Below, in pieces: positions 1-9,291 of a DNA stretch of 64,000 nucleotides (positions are counted from its first letter, which is position 1; the number at the start of each line of letters is the position of its first letter). The DNA is taken from NCBI RefSeq assembly GCF_001654865.1, contig NZ_LXEO01000017.1, forward strand, positions 1 to 64,000, given 5' to 3'. Source of the DNA: Buttiauxella noackiae ATCC 51607 (GTDB lineage Bacteria; Pseudomonadota; Gammaproteobacteria; Enterobacterales; Enterobacteriaceae). The notes beneath the pieces were generated by a model, which saw only the letters and a program-made list of their open reading frames with translations, did not search any database and was not told the DNA's origin. Both the position numbers and the translations under genes were made by a program.

Positions 1-1681
1 TTATATCAGGACTAGTCATAGTACCGGAAGAAACATCGGTCTGAATCCACAGTACACCGCGATGGTCGAACGATAACCCATCTGCACTGCCAAATTCCGC
101 CCCCTTCATAGAGCCTTTGGTTTTCTCATCCAGACTAGATGGATTACCGCCTAGCACCAAAATATTCCATGTGAATGCGGTTGATGCAGGGTCACCGTTC
201 TCTTCCGTCCAGTGCATGATGTGGCCATATACGTTATTAGCGCGCGGGTTGGCAGCATCGACAGGTGCTTTACCCTCCTTGCCTCGGTCACTATTGTTGG
301 TCAAGGTACAATAAACACTGCCCGTGGCGTGCGAATCGACCGCAATCCACTCAGGGCGGTCCATTTTTGTAGCACCAACAACGTCAGCTGCGAGGCGGGT
401 TTTAATCAACAACTCGCCCTGACTGGTAAATCCTTTCGTTTCATCAAGGCCGGATTGCCCGTATATCAGGGGCAGCCAGGTGCCACTACCATCATCATTG
501 AATTTCGCCACATATAGCGTGCCTTCAGAGAGCAAGTCCATGGCAGCATCTCGCAGACTGGCATCATATTGATTTTTGGAAATGAACTTATAAATGTATT
601 CGAATTTCTGATCATCACCCATGTAAGCCACTACGCGCTTATCCGCCGCCAGGGTAATCGCAGCCCCTTCATGCTTAAAGCGGCCTAATGCCGTGTGTTT
701 GCGTGGAGTCGAAGACGGATTATAAGGGTCAATTTCTACCACCCAGCCGAAACGGTTAGGTTCATTAGGTGTGGCATCCACGCTAAAGCGCGCATCGACT
801 TCATTCCAGCGGTAGGAATCATCGCTGTCGCTGATGCCATAGCGTTTTTCCAGAGCATTCGGTGCCGTTTTTTTAACGAAAATATCCGACCAGTTCTCTT
901 CGCAGGTAAGGTACGTGCCCCACGGTGTAAGACCATTGGCACAATTTTGCATCGTACCAAGCACTCTCTCACCCTGCGGATCGTCAGCTGTTTTCATTAA
1001 TGCATGATTTTTGGCGGGCCCTGTAAGGATCATCGGCGTATTAACTGTAATACGGCGCGCAAATTCAGAAGGACGAACCACGCTCCAATTATCGCCCTCT
1101 TTTTTTACTTCAATAACCGAAATACCCATGGCATTTTGGCCCTTGCGCACTTTATCCAGACTCCAGTTCGCGACGCCATCTTTAAACAACAAACCGTTGT
1201 CGATGTATTCATGGTTCATCGCCAGCAAACCGTGATTCGGATCGGTACCTCCCGGCGGCAAACTAAACCACGCCATACCGTCGTGGTGCATTCCTGCTTG
1301 AGCAGCCTGTTCATCAGTGGTGTTACTGCCATCAGTTTTAAATTCTGGCAAGTTACCCTTTAAGCCGACCGCATCCCCCCAACGGTAAAATGGCCGAGCG
1401 ATGTAGCCCTCCGGCACACGCACGGTGTCATCCGTGGAAACTTCAATACTGGTAAAACCAAGGGAAGATGGACGTGCCAGGGCTGTCTCTACCGCCCATG
1501 CAGCCGGAGATTTTAGCAACGTCGGGAACGCTACAGCGGCACCAGCAACTGCCCCCATTTGCAGGAATCGGCGGCGGCTTAAATACGCGCGGGCAACCTC
1601 TGAAAAAACAGGGTTGATGCTGCTGTTACTGATTTCGTCGTTGTGTTCCTGTTTAAACAACGGCTTAAGAGGTCTGCTCAT
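1..1681 (-). CDS. PhoX-family (DUF839) alkaline phosphatase, partial at left edge
   Basis: About 560 codons are present and the C-terminus lies beyond the window. The product has a Tat-type signal near residues 34-60 (SRRRFLQMG followed by a hydrophobic stretch ending SPAAWA), so it should be exported folded to the periplasm. The body has PhoX/DUF839 features: a repeated beta-propeller-like pattern, MNHEYID, TCEENWSD and GRFKHEGAA. PhoX enzymes are Ca/Fe-dependent phosphomonoesterases that release phosphate from organic esters. Two ATGs are adjacent (1684 and 1681); the second has better spacing from the upstream AAGGAAG, so I use it. A candidate Pho box upstream (1734-1751) fits phosphate-starvation control. 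The family assignment is confident; activity is inferred from the family. Confidence 0.88.
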   Translation of the reverse strand, partial: MSRPLKPLFKQEHNDEISNSSINPVFSEVARAYLSRRRFLQMGAVAGAAVAFPTLLKSPAAWAVETALARPSSLGFTSIEVSTDDTVRVPEGYIARPFYRWGDAVGLKGNLPEFKTDGSNTTDEQAAQAGMHHDGMAWFSLPPGGTDPNHGLLAMNHEYIDNGLLFKDGVANWSLDKVRKGQNAMGISVIEVKKEGDNWSVVRPSEFARRITVNTPMILTGPAKNHALMKTADDPQGERVLGTMQNCANGLTPWGTYLTCEENWSDIFVKKTAPNALEKRYGISDSDDSYRWNEVDARFSVDATPNEPNRFGWVVEIDPYNPSSTPRKHTALGRFKHEGAAITLAADKRVVAYMGDDQKFEYIYKFISKNQYDASLRDAAMDLLSEGTLYVAKFNDDGSGTWLPLIYGQSGLDETKGFTSQGELLIKTRLAADVVGATKMDRPEWIAVDSHATGSVYCTLTNNSDRGKEGKAPVDAANPRANNVYGHIMHWTEENGDPASTAFTWNILVLGGNPSSLDEKTKGSMKGAEFGSADGLSFDHRGVLWIQTDVSSGTMTSPDI

Positions 1682-1717
1682 CATAGCTTCCTTTCGATAT
1701 TGTTATCAGAAGTGAGC

Positions 1718-1751
1718 AGTGTAAGAAGGTTTTGTTACATATTTATAACGG
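1718..1751 (-). promoter_or_regulatory. Candidate Pho box and -10 of the PhoX gene
   Basis: On the minus strand, 1751-1734 reads CCGTTATAAATATGTAAC. It matches 14 of 18 positions of the E. coli Pho box form CTGTCATAAATCTGTCAC, including both TGT-type half-sites. Exactly 10 bp further downstream is TACACT (1723-1718), a 4/6 match to the -10 hexamer, which is the spacing seen in PhoB-activated promoters. The start codon follows about 36 bp later. The match and spacing are seen directly; PhoB control is inferred. Confidence 0.6.
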
Positions 1752-2342
1752 CATGAGCAGGTCCTGGTTGTTTGATAACTATTGAACAAACATCCAGTAG
1801 TAACGTCCCTACCCTGTAACAGGCTTAATGTTTTCGACCAAAACTTGATTATTTTAAAGAGTGGAATTTAATGTCTATAGCGACGTTTTAGCTTTATTTC
1901 CATTTCTAACCACCGAATAATTTCGGTGGCATCAGCATATATTATGCCTCAACAATGTGAACAATCTGCCCTAAAATACGTTACGTATTCACGTTTTCAA
2001 TAACGCCAACATTGGGTTATTACGTTATCTGAATAATTAATATCTTTCTGAATTATAACGTTAAGCAGTAGCACTTTCTTTACCTTTGAAATTGTTTACA
2101 TATGAAATTATTATATTTTTGCATCCAATATTCATGTTGAAATGACTTATAGCAGACTTTTCCAAATACAATTTTCAAACTCACCTGATAAAACTTAAAG
2201 TGCGAATGTGATCATATTAAAAAATTTAATACATACTGAAATTGGCATAAAAATGTACCTGATCCTATGGTTTTAATAGTCATGCAATTTTCATCCGTAT
2301 GCATTATTGACAAACCGCAGGTATCTGAATAGGTACAAAGAT
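1752..2342. other. Long AT-rich intergenic region before the pilus operon
   Basis: About 590 bp carry no convincing reading frame. The region is visibly AT-rich and should hold the promoter of the pilus operon; I could not single out one -35/-10 pair. It contains a perfect 8-bp hairpin with a 4-nt loop (CCACCGAA / TTCGGTGG, 1910-1929) without a U-tract. The AT richness would suit silencing by H-NS, which is inference only. Confidence 0.5.
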
Positions 2343-2873
2343 ATGAAATCAATCATTAAAATGCGCATATTTTTTCCTTTCATGATTTTTGCTTTTGTTC
2401 CATCTGCAAATGCCGTAGTGGCAACCAACACATTTCAAGTACAGATCACTATTACTGCTTCATGCATTGTCACCACAGGCGCTGGAGCAAATATTAATCT
2501 GGGCTCTGTCGGTAGTAATGCAACAAATACAACGGGAAACAGTTCGTTTACCGTCCAGTGCTCAAGAACCACTCCTTATTTCATCGGCCTAGCGCCATCC
2601 ACTGTTAATGGTGGCAATACCACAGGTGCTGGTGCTATGTCATCAGTCGCTAACAGTGGGACAAACAACGATAAAGTCCCTTATCAGTTACATCAAACGT
2701 CAGGCACAGGTCCCGTCTGGGGTAATACGGCCACCACCATAGCCGTGGGTAACGGTGTTGGGGGGACAGGCTCAGGTTTGGCGCAAACCTATACGGTCTA
2801 TGCCGTTGCTGCCAGCGCAAACTTTGCACCTGATAGCTACGCAGATACGGTAACCGTTAACGTAAATTATTAA
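2343..2873 (+). CDS. Spore coat U domain pilin (Csu-type major subunit)
   Basis: This 176-residue protein has a signal peptide ending PSANA and a single spore-coat-U (SCPU) domain. Two Cys (in TASCIV and VQCSR) can form the usual disulphide. It ends with the donor-strand-type motif YADTVTVNVNY. SCPU proteins are the subunits of archaic chaperone-usher pili. The longer frame from a TTG at 2307 is rejected because the ATG at 2343 gives a normal signal peptide. Neighbours are the chaperone, usher and a two-domain tip protein. Its sequence closely resembles the C-terminal half of that tip protein (5994-6965), so the two probably arose by duplication. Confidence 0.85.
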   Translation: MKSIIKMRIFFPFMIFAFVPSANAVVATNTFQVQITITASCIVTTGAGANINLGSVGSNATNTTGNSSFTVQCSRTTPYFIGLAPSTVNGGNTTGAGAMSSVANSGTNNDKVPYQLHQTSGTGPVWGNTATTIAVGNGVGGTGSGLAQTYTVYAVAASANFAPDSYADTVTVNVNY

Positions 2874-2894
2874 TATAAAGGACTATTATATAAT

Positions 2895-3614
2895 ATGAAG
2901 TCACAGACACGAACGGCTATGGCGGCGTTATGCCTATTAACAGCAGCAGTGTTTTCACAAAATATAGTGGCAAGTGGCCTGCAAGTTTCGCCTGTGTCAC
3001 TGACCCTGCAAAGTATACAAAATGCCGATGGCATCTGGTTGATGAACCAGGGTGAAGACACCATAAATGCGCAAGTTCGTGTTTATAGATGGAACCAGCA
3101 AAGTTTTGAAGACCAGCTCAACTCTTCTCAGAATCTGGTTATTAGCCCGCCGATGCTTAAGCTGGCACCCGGTGAGAAACAGCTGATTCGCGTGATTCAT
3201 ATGGGCCCAGCCTCAAATACTGTGGAAGAAGCTTATAGACTGTCAATCAATGAGCTGCCACCGCCAGAACTACAAAAAAATAAAATACAGTTTGTTCTGC
3301 ATTATTCAGTTCCCGTTTTCATTCAACCAAAGGGTACCAGCGATCATTCAGCAAAATTGCAATGGGGAATTCAACGTATTGGTGATGAAGCATTTCTTGA
3401 GGTGAGCAATCAGGGGAATAGCCATGCCCAGTTATCTGCTGCTTCATATATCAATACACAAGGTAGAAAAAAAGAAATAACACAGGGGCTATTGGGATAT
3501 GTTCTCCCGGGCGCAACCATGCGCTGGAAATTGCCTTTTACTGCCGCCGACACCGCCCCCGGAAGCAAATTAGAAGTCACTATAAATGGACAAAAAAAGG
3601 TGCAAGAACTTTAA
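2895..3614 (+). CDS. Periplasmic pilus chaperone (PapD/CsuC-like)
   Basis: This 239-residue secreted protein has a signal peptide (to about residue 27) and the two immunoglobulin-like domains of pilus chaperones. Typical features are LQVSPVSLTL at the mature N-terminus, the WLMNQGED strand region, and PPMLKLAPGEKQLIRV, the conserved segment near the subunit-binding cleft. It should cap pilin subunits in the periplasm by donor-strand complementation and deliver them to the usher. It lies 21 bp after the pilin gene, and the usher start overlaps its 3' end by 29 bp, so translation is probably coupled. The archaic (CsuC-like) class is inferred from its SCPU partners. Confidence 0.88.
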   Translation: MKSQTRTAMAALCLLTAAVFSQNIVASGLQVSPVSLTLQSIQNADGIWLMNQGEDTINAQVRVYRWNQQSFEDQLNSSQNLVISPPMLKLAPGEKQLIRVIHMGPASNTVEEAYRLSINELPPPELQKNKIQFVLHYSVPVFIQPKGTSDHSAKLQWGIQRIGDEAFLEVSNQGNSHAQLSAASYINTQGRKKEITQGLLGYVLPGATMRWKLPFTAADTAPGSKLEVTINGQKKVQEL

Positions 3615-5952
3615 TAAAATCATTAGCGTAATAATGACCTTTTTTCTCGGTGGAATGTTAATGCCAGGAGTAGCCTCGGCCAATGATAATAATTCCATCA
3701 GTCCGGTGATGAGTAATAATAACGAGCATTCTGGCGCAATAGACTTGTATCTTGATATCACCCTGAATGGTAATCATGTCGGCATAGAGCATTTTAGTGA
3801 GTCAGAGGGGAAATTATATACCAGCAAAGAAACATTACAAAAAATAGGGTTTAAGTTGCCTAATGAATCGCCCCAATCGATTCGTCTGGAGAGTTTAAGC
3901 CAATTACAATTTGATTATGATGTTTCATTACAAACACTGAAATTGACAGCCCCTCTTAGCACTTTGAATTTAAATACCACCAAAATCAATCAAGTTGATA
4001 CTCCTCCGCCAGTCGTATCCACATCACGGGGGATGTTACTTAATTATGATGTTTACGCAGCACAAGGCGATGGAAGTAACGCCAGCAGCTTTACTGAATT
4101 GCGCGCATTTAACTCCGCAGGTGTGCTGAGTTCGACCCAATTAACTCAATACTCCACGCAGGAAAATGGTGTTACGGCAGAAAACAATTTTAGTCGTCTT
4201 GATACACAGTGGCGGTCATCGTTCCCAGACCGCCTGATTAGCTTAACCCTCGGTGATACTCTCACTAGCAGTCTTACATGGTCGCGCCCGACACGTATCG
4301 CGGGTATTCAAATAGGCACTGATTTCAACCTGCAACCTAATATGCCGACGACACCTCTGCCCTCTTTTTTAGGTTCGGCAACGGTACCCTCAAATGTTGA
4401 ATTATTTATCAATGGCATGAAATATTACAACGGTGAAGTACCTGCGGGTAATTTTGAAATCAACACCCAGCCAAATATCAGCGGTGCTGGCTACGCGCAA
4501 GTGAATATGACTGATGCGTTGGGTCGAACAACGACCCAGAGCTTCTCCTTTTATCAGGATCAGCAGCTATTACGTGAAGGGCTGACGCAGTGGTCAGCAG
4601 AACTGGGGGTGGTGCGCGAAAATTACGGTATCTCTTCATTTGATTACGCCAGTACACCTTCCTTTAGTGGAACCTGGCGGCGGGGTATCAGTAACAGTTT
4701 TACAGGTGGTGTTCATTCTGAGGTAAGCAAACAGTTGCTCAATTCTGGATTCAGTATGGACTGGATACCTGGCGGCCGTATTGGCACCCTTTCAACGTCT
4801 CTTGCCATGAGCACAGATGCGGGTGAGAACGGGATGTTGTATAGCCTGGGTTATCGCTGGATTGGCAGCAATTTTAACTTCAGCACCTCGACGATTGCCA
4901 CCGCAGGTGATTACCGTGATATCGCCAGCCGCTATGGTTCAGCGCCGCCGTCACTCAATAGCAATGTCGTCGTTGGGTACAACACCCCTTCGTATGGAAA
5001 TGTCAGTCTGAGCTACCTGCAATATCGCTATCCCGATGAAAACTCAGTGCGTTATGCAGGAGCAAACTGGTATGGCGCACTAACAAGTCATATTTATCTC
5101 ACGGCTGGTGTGAATCAGAACGTAGACGACAGCCGGGATCGTAACCTCTACCTGACGGCCACATTTATCCTTAGCAATAACCTTACCGCCAGTAGCACCG
5201 TACAGCGCACGAATGATGAAAACGGTTATATGCTTAATGCCAGCCGTACCCAACCTTCAGATGGGGGTTGGGGCTGGAATCTTGCTGCAAGCCAACAATC
5301 TTCACAACAAAACGGCCAGGGAGAACTGGGTTACCTGGGCCGCTATGGCAAAGTTTACAGCGGTTTTAATCGCACCGCCGATACACAGTATGCCTATGCC
5401 GGTGGTAGCGGCTCCCTGGTGATGATGGGTGGCGGTTTGTTTGCCGCGCGCACAATTGATGATGGCTTTGCTGTTGTCTCCACCGACGGTATTCCTGACT
5501 TGCCAATCAAACTGCAAAACAATCTCATCGGCACCAGCAACAGCCAGGGCTTGCTGTTAGTGACGCCAATCAAAAGCTATGAAAATAACCTGTTAAGCAT
5601 CGACCCAATGAACTTACCCGCTAATACACGTATCGACCAGGTTAATGCTTACGCCACACCTGCCGACCGTTCTGGCTCGCTAGTCAAATTTGGTATTACT
5701 CCGGTTCGCGCCGCGCAAATAATCGTGGTTGATGCCCAAGGAACACCGATTGAAGAAGGGACATCGGTAGAGCTGAATGCTAAGCAAAACCAACAAACCA
5801 TTGTTGGTTTTGATGGCCTGGTCTATTTCGATACGCTGGAACTGCATAACACATTAAAAGTGATGGCCGCCAAAGGCACTTGCTCCGTGCAGTTCGATTA
5901 CCCGCAGAAGGCTGCCAGCATTGCGCAACTTGGCCCACTTGTTTGTCACTAA
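3586..5952 (+). CDS. Outer membrane usher (CsuD-like)
   Basis: This 788-residue outer-membrane usher translocates pilus subunits. It has a signal peptide (cleavage near VASA), an N-terminal chaperone-binding region (LYLDITLNGNHVG), a large beta-barrel with many aromatic and glycine-rich strands, a plug, and C-terminal beta-sandwich domains. The last of these has Cys in GTCSVQFDY and PLVCH. The start at 3586 lies inside the chaperone gene; the ATG at 3634 is possible but leaves a poorer signal peptide. Its length is slightly short of pathogen Csu ushers, which is normal variation. The two-domain tip gene follows after 41 bp. Confidence 0.9.
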   Translation: MDKKRCKNFNKIISVIMTFFLGGMLMPGVASANDNNSISPVMSNNNEHSGAIDLYLDITLNGNHVGIEHFSESEGKLYTSKETLQKIGFKLPNESPQSIRLESLSQLQFDYDVSLQTLKLTAPLSTLNLNTTKINQVDTPPPVVSTSRGMLLNYDVYAAQGDGSNASSFTELRAFNSAGVLSSTQLTQYSTQENGVTAENNFSRLDTQWRSSFPDRLISLTLGDTLTSSLTWSRPTRIAGIQIGTDFNLQPNMPTTPLPSFLGSATVPSNVELFINGMKYYNGEVPAGNFEINTQPNISGAGYAQVNMTDALGRTTTQSFSFYQDQQLLREGLTQWSAELGVVRENYGISSFDYASTPSFSGTWRRGISNSFTGGVHSEVSKQLLNSGFSMDWIPGGRIGTLSTSLAMSTDAGENGMLYSLGYRWIGSNFNFSTSTIATAGDYRDIASRYGSAPPSLNSNVVVGYNTPSYGNVSLSYLQYRYPDENSVRYAGANWYGALTSHIYLTAGVNQNVDDSRDRNLYLTATFILSNNLTASSTVQRTNDENGYMLNASRTQPSDGGWGWNLAASQQSSQQNGQGELGYLGRYGKVYSGFNRTADTQYAYAGGSGSLVMMGGGLFAARTIDDGFAVVSTDGIPDLPIKLQNNLIGTSNSQGLLLVTPIKSYENNLLSIDPMNLPANTRIDQVNAYATPADRSGSLVKFGITPVRAAQIIVVDAQGTPIEEGTSVELNAKQNQQTIVGFDGLVYFDTLELHNTLKVMAAKGTCSVQFDYPQKAASIAQLGPLVCH

Positions 5953-5993
5953 TGGTGAGATGAACTGGACTTCTTAAGAGAAAGGAAACCTAT

Positions 5994-6965
5994 ATGCGTT
6001 TTAGAGAGTTATTTTTCTTTGCAGCCTTAAGTTTGTCTCCTGGTGTTAGCCACGCGCTGAGTTGCTCAATAAGTGGCGTGCAACCCATTAATTTTGGGAA
6101 TGTAAATCCACTGTCCAGTACAGGTGCTGAAACGTCCATGACGTTCAGCTATTCGTGCAGCAAAGTACTTACCGATGTGCTTAGTGCTATTACTCTGTGC
6201 TTTAATATCGGCGCTTCAAGCAATGGTCAGGTAAACCCTCACAGCATGGCTTTTGCTGGCCCTCCAGCCAGCACATTAAACTACCAACTCTATCAAAACC
6301 AGGCTCATACTGTGGTTTGGGGAAATCAGAACCAGGCCGGAACCACTCCGCCTATGGCCCAAATAACACTCCTCAATCTCACGCCAGTAACGGGTAGTCT
6401 GACAGTTTATGCAAAGCTTACGACACCCCAAATCACCGCGGCTCCCGGTAGCTATTTAGACAGTTTTAATACAGCCACCGCAAGCGTCACCACAAATACA
6501 GGCCTGGCGGTCCCTCCCGCCGATTGCGGTAATGGAACCGGCCCGAGTTTTCCTTTTAACGTGACCGCGGTCGTGACCAAGCAATGCAACATCAGCTTCG
6601 TCAATAATATAAGTCTTCCCCCGGCTACCATGAACCAAACCAATCTCGCTTCGAGTAATACTCTTGGTGTCGCATGCTCAAATAACACCCCTTATTCGAT
6701 AGGACTGAGTCCATCGAATGGCAGTACCACAGGCAGCGGGCAAATGAAAACCACCGGCAGCGGGAGCAATACCGATACAGTCCCGTATCAACTGCGTTCA
6801 ACGTCAGGCCAAAGCGGGACGCCATGGGGAAGCATTACAGCAAACAGCGTCAATGGCACCGGTAGCGGATCGACCACTGCCTATACCGTTTACGCAACCG
6901 TACCCAGTGCAAACTACGCCCCGGATAATTACGCCGATACCGTCACCATTAATGTGACGTACTAA
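5994..6965 (+). CDS. Two-domain spore coat U protein, probable pilus tip adhesin (CsuE-like)
   Basis: This 323-residue secreted protein (signal ending SHA) consists of two tandem SCPU domains: about 22-170, starting LSCSISGVQPINFG, and about 195-323, starting CNISFVNNISL. In archaic Csu pili the two-domain subunit is the tip adhesin, whose N-domain hydrophobic loops bind surfaces. A strong ribosome binding site (AAAGGA) lies 7 nt before the ATG. The C-domain is very like the pilin encoded at 2343-2873: both have VPYQL, AYTVYA-type and YADTVT motifs. It is the last gene of the four-gene operon and converges on the LysR gene 12 bp away. Confidence 0.82.
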   Translation: MRFRELFFFAALSLSPGVSHALSCSISGVQPINFGNVNPLSSTGAETSMTFSYSCSKVLTDVLSAITLCFNIGASSNGQVNPHSMAFAGPPASTLNYQLYQNQAHTVVWGNQNQAGTTPPMAQITLLNLTPVTGSLTVYAKLTTPQITAAPGSYLDSFNTATASVTTNTGLAVPPADCGNGTGPSFPFNVTAVVTKQCNISFVNNISLPPATMNQTNLASSNTLGVACSNNTPYSIGLSPSNGSTTGSGQMKTTGSGSNTDTVPYQLRSTSGQSGTPWGSITANSVNGTGSGSTTAYTVYATVPSANYAPDNYADTVTINVTY

Positions 6966-6977
6966 ATGGCTCAATGA

Positions 6978-7913
6978 CTAACGCGCAGATTGAGTGCCCG
7001 TTAGGCCAGGCATGACTTCCTTCATCAGCTCAATAAATTTGCGCAGGCGGGCCGGGTAGTAACTCGCGTAAGGATAGAGCAGATAGATGGGCAAAGGTGC
7101 AACCTGCCAACCAGGTAGAACATGCTGCAAGGTTCCTTCTTCCAAATCCTCTTTCACAACCCATGCGGAAACCATCCCTACTCCCAATCCGTTTAAAGCT
7201 GCCTTACGCACCGCGTACAAACTATCAGTGCTCAGTCTTGGCGTAATGTCGAAGCGGAAAGGATCGCCAGTAGTTATATCGCTTAACGTCACTTCATTGC
7301 GATAAAAACTACTCAGCGCCACCCAAGGGAGTTTCAACAAATCTTCAGCTTCATTCACAGGCCCATAGTGTGCCAACAACGATGGGGCGGCCACCACAAT
7401 GCGCGGGACTTCCGCCAGTAAAATGGCAACCACTGAAGGGTCTGTTATGGCTCCAACATGAATCGCGCAATCAATCCCTTCGGGGATAAAATCCGGTGAC
7501 CGATCGTTGAGGATCCACTCAATATTGATTTGCGGATAGCGCAGCAGGTAATCGCCAAGCGGCCCAATGAGCTGATCTTGCCCGAAGGCGTGCGGTGCGC
7601 GTACACGCAACACTCCAGCAGGCTCGTCCTGTACACCACTGACTTCATCTTCCAGAATCTGCCAATTTTCAATCAACCGGCGTGCATGCTGATAACAACG
7701 TTCGCCGTCATCAGTCAGCTTCATGGTGTGGGTCGTACGTTGAATTAACTTAACGCCAAGCATTTGTTCAAGGCTTTGCAAGCGTCGGCTTATTGTTGGC
7801 TGGGTAGTATCCATTTGTGCGGCTGCGGCTGAAAGGCTACCGCTCTCAACGATTCGCACAAAAGTTTGCAAAATGGCTATACGATCGCCAGCAGGATTAA
7901 TGTTTTTGTTCAT
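6978..7913 (-). CDS. LysR-family transcriptional regulator
   Basis: This 311-residue protein has an N-terminal winged helix-turn-helix (about residues 12-70, SLSAAAAQMDTTQPTISRRLQSLE) and a LysR substrate-binding domain from about residue 95. It is divergent from the MFS gene at 8008 with under 100 bp between them. It most likely regulates that transporter and itself. The effector is unknown. Confidence 0.88.
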   Translation of the reverse strand: MNKNINPAGDRIAILQTFVRIVESGSLSAAAAQMDTTQPTISRRLQSLEQMLGVKLIQRTTHTMKLTDDGERCYQHARRLIENWQILEDEVSGVQDEPAGVLRVRAPHAFGQDQLIGPLGDYLLRYPQINIEWILNDRSPDFIPEGIDCAIHVGAITDPSVVAILLAEVPRIVVAAPSLLAHYGPVNEAEDLLKLPWVALSSFYRNEVTLSDITTGDPFRFDITPRLSTDSLYAVRKAALNGLGVGMVSAWVVKEDLEEGTLQHVLPGWQVAPLPIYLLYPYASYYPARLRKFIELMKEVMPGLTGTQSAR

Positions 7914-7926
7914 ACGCTAAGTGTAT
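7912..7926. promoter_or_regulatory. Candidate LysR operator (T-N11-A palindrome)
   Basis: ATACGCTAAGTGTAT carries inverted ATAC/GTAT arms with the T-N11-A form typical of LysR binding sites. It overlaps the start codon of the LysR gene in the divergent intergenic region, a plausible place for autorepression. This is a pattern match only. Confidence 0.35.
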
Positions 7927-8007
7927 AACAGTTTTACCTCTGCGGGGACTACAGCCGAATGCAAAAAACGACAAGAATGGCCGCACATTAACCCACTGGA
8001 GCGAGCC

Positions 8008-9216
8008 ATGAGCCAGCTTTCCACAATGACCACATCAACGTCCAACACCATGCTGTCGGGCAAAATTGTTTTTCTTCTCGCCCTTGGCGCTGGCCTGAGT
8101 GTTGCCTCAATTTATTACAGCCAGCCAATGCTGGGAATTATCGGCAGCACGTTTCATGCCCGTGTCGGCGATGTCGGCCTGGTACCCACGCTGACGCAAA
8201 TTGGTTATGCGCTTGGGATTTTGTTGCTCGCCCCATTGGGGGACCGCTTTGACCGCCGCCGTATCATTTTGATTAAAGGCACCCTGCTTTCGTTGACGTT
8301 ACTGCTGTGTGGGTTCGCCTCTTCCTGGCATGTGCTATTGCTCAGCAGCCTGGCAATTGGGCTGGTTGCGACCGTAGCACAAGATATTATCCCTGCCGCC
8401 GCCACACTGGCCTCTGACAGCAATCGGGGTAAAACCGTGGGAATGGTGATGACCGGACTTTTAGCGGGCATTCTGCTTTCACGCGTATTTAGCGGCATCG
8501 TGGCACAACTGTGGGGCTGGCGTAGTGTTTATACTATTGCGGCGGTAGGTGTCTGGGTCGTCACGCTGACACTCTGGTACGTACTCCCCTCTTTCAAGCC
8601 TGAAACCACATTACGCTATCCCGCGCTATTGCGTTCATTGGGCAAACTGTGGATGGAGTATTCGGCTTTACGTCGTGCCGCTCTGGCACAAGGGCTGTTG
8701 TCGATTGCATTTAGTGCTTTTTGGTCAACGCTTGCGATTATGCTGGCAGAGCGCTTCCATATGGGCTCCGCCGTAGCCGGTACTTTTGGCCTGGCAGGTG
8801 CCGCAGGAGCGCTCGCCGCGCCGCTGGCAGGTTCACTCGCTGACCGTCGCGGCCCTGATTTTGTCACTAAAATTGCAGCCGCGTTGGTTGTCATCTCCTT
8901 TGCGCTGATGTTTGTGATGCCGTTTGTTCCCGTTCCTGTGCAACTGGCTATTATCGCCATTAGTGCTATCGGGTTTGATCTGGGTATTCAGGCCTCACTG
9001 GTTGCACATCAGACCATCATCTACGCGTTAAATCCGGCCGCCCGCAGTCGCCTGAACGCCATTATGTTTACCGTCGTGTTTATCGGCATGGCAGCAGGTG
9101 CAACACTGGGTAGTAAAGCTCTGGAAACCTTCGGCTGGACGGGAATGGTTGGGCTGGCAACAATTGCAGCTCTTTGCGGACTGCTTATTCGGTTAATGGG
9201 GCGTTCCACCAGATAA
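8008..9216 (+). CDS. MFS transporter, probable drug/metabolite exporter
   Basis: This is a 402-residue, 12-helix major facilitator protein. The signature between helices 2 and 3 is visible as APLGDRFDRRRIIL, with a related ADRRGPDF repeat in the second half. The start at 8008 is preferred over an upstream frame because GGAG lies just before it and the upstream residues are not membrane-like. It is paired with the divergent LysR regulator. It resembles the MFS_1 efflux proteins often found in such pairs; the substrate cannot be told from the sequence. Confidence 0.85.
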   Translation: MSQLSTMTTSTSNTMLSGKIVFLLALGAGLSVASIYYSQPMLGIIGSTFHARVGDVGLVPTLTQIGYALGILLLAPLGDRFDRRRIILIKGTLLSLTLLLCGFASSWHVLLLSSLAIGLVATVAQDIIPAAATLASDSNRGKTVGMVMTGLLAGILLSRVFSGIVAQLWGWRSVYTIAAVGVWVVTLTLWYVLPSFKPETTLRYPALLRSLGKLWMEYSALRRAALAQGLLSIAFSAFWSTLAIMLAERFHMGSAVAGTFGLAGAAGALAAPLAGSLADRRGPDFVTKIAAALVVISFALMFVMPFVPVPVQLAIIAISAIGFDLGIQASLVAHQTIIYALNPAARSRLNAIMFTVVFIGMAAGATLGSKALETFGWTGMVGLATIAALCGLLIRLMGRSTR

Positions 9217-9218
9217 AC

Positions 9219-9247
9219 AATCACCACCTCCGCGGGAGGTGGTGATT
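9219..9247. terminator. Strong hairpin between convergent genes
   Basis: A perfect 13-bp stem (AATCACCACCTCC / GGAGGTGGTGATT) has a 3-nt loop. It begins three bases after the MFS stop and lies before the end of the opposite-strand merP-like gene. There is no long U-tract, but position and stability suit a bidirectional terminator. Confidence 0.7.
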
Positions 9248-9291
9248 CGCCAATGAGTTTCCGGCTACTACAACCGCCGGGATAACAGGAT

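Noticed and set aside
1910..1929. Hairpin as a terminator
   Set aside because: No gene ends nearby on either strand and there is no U-tract, so it is only noted as a hairpin.
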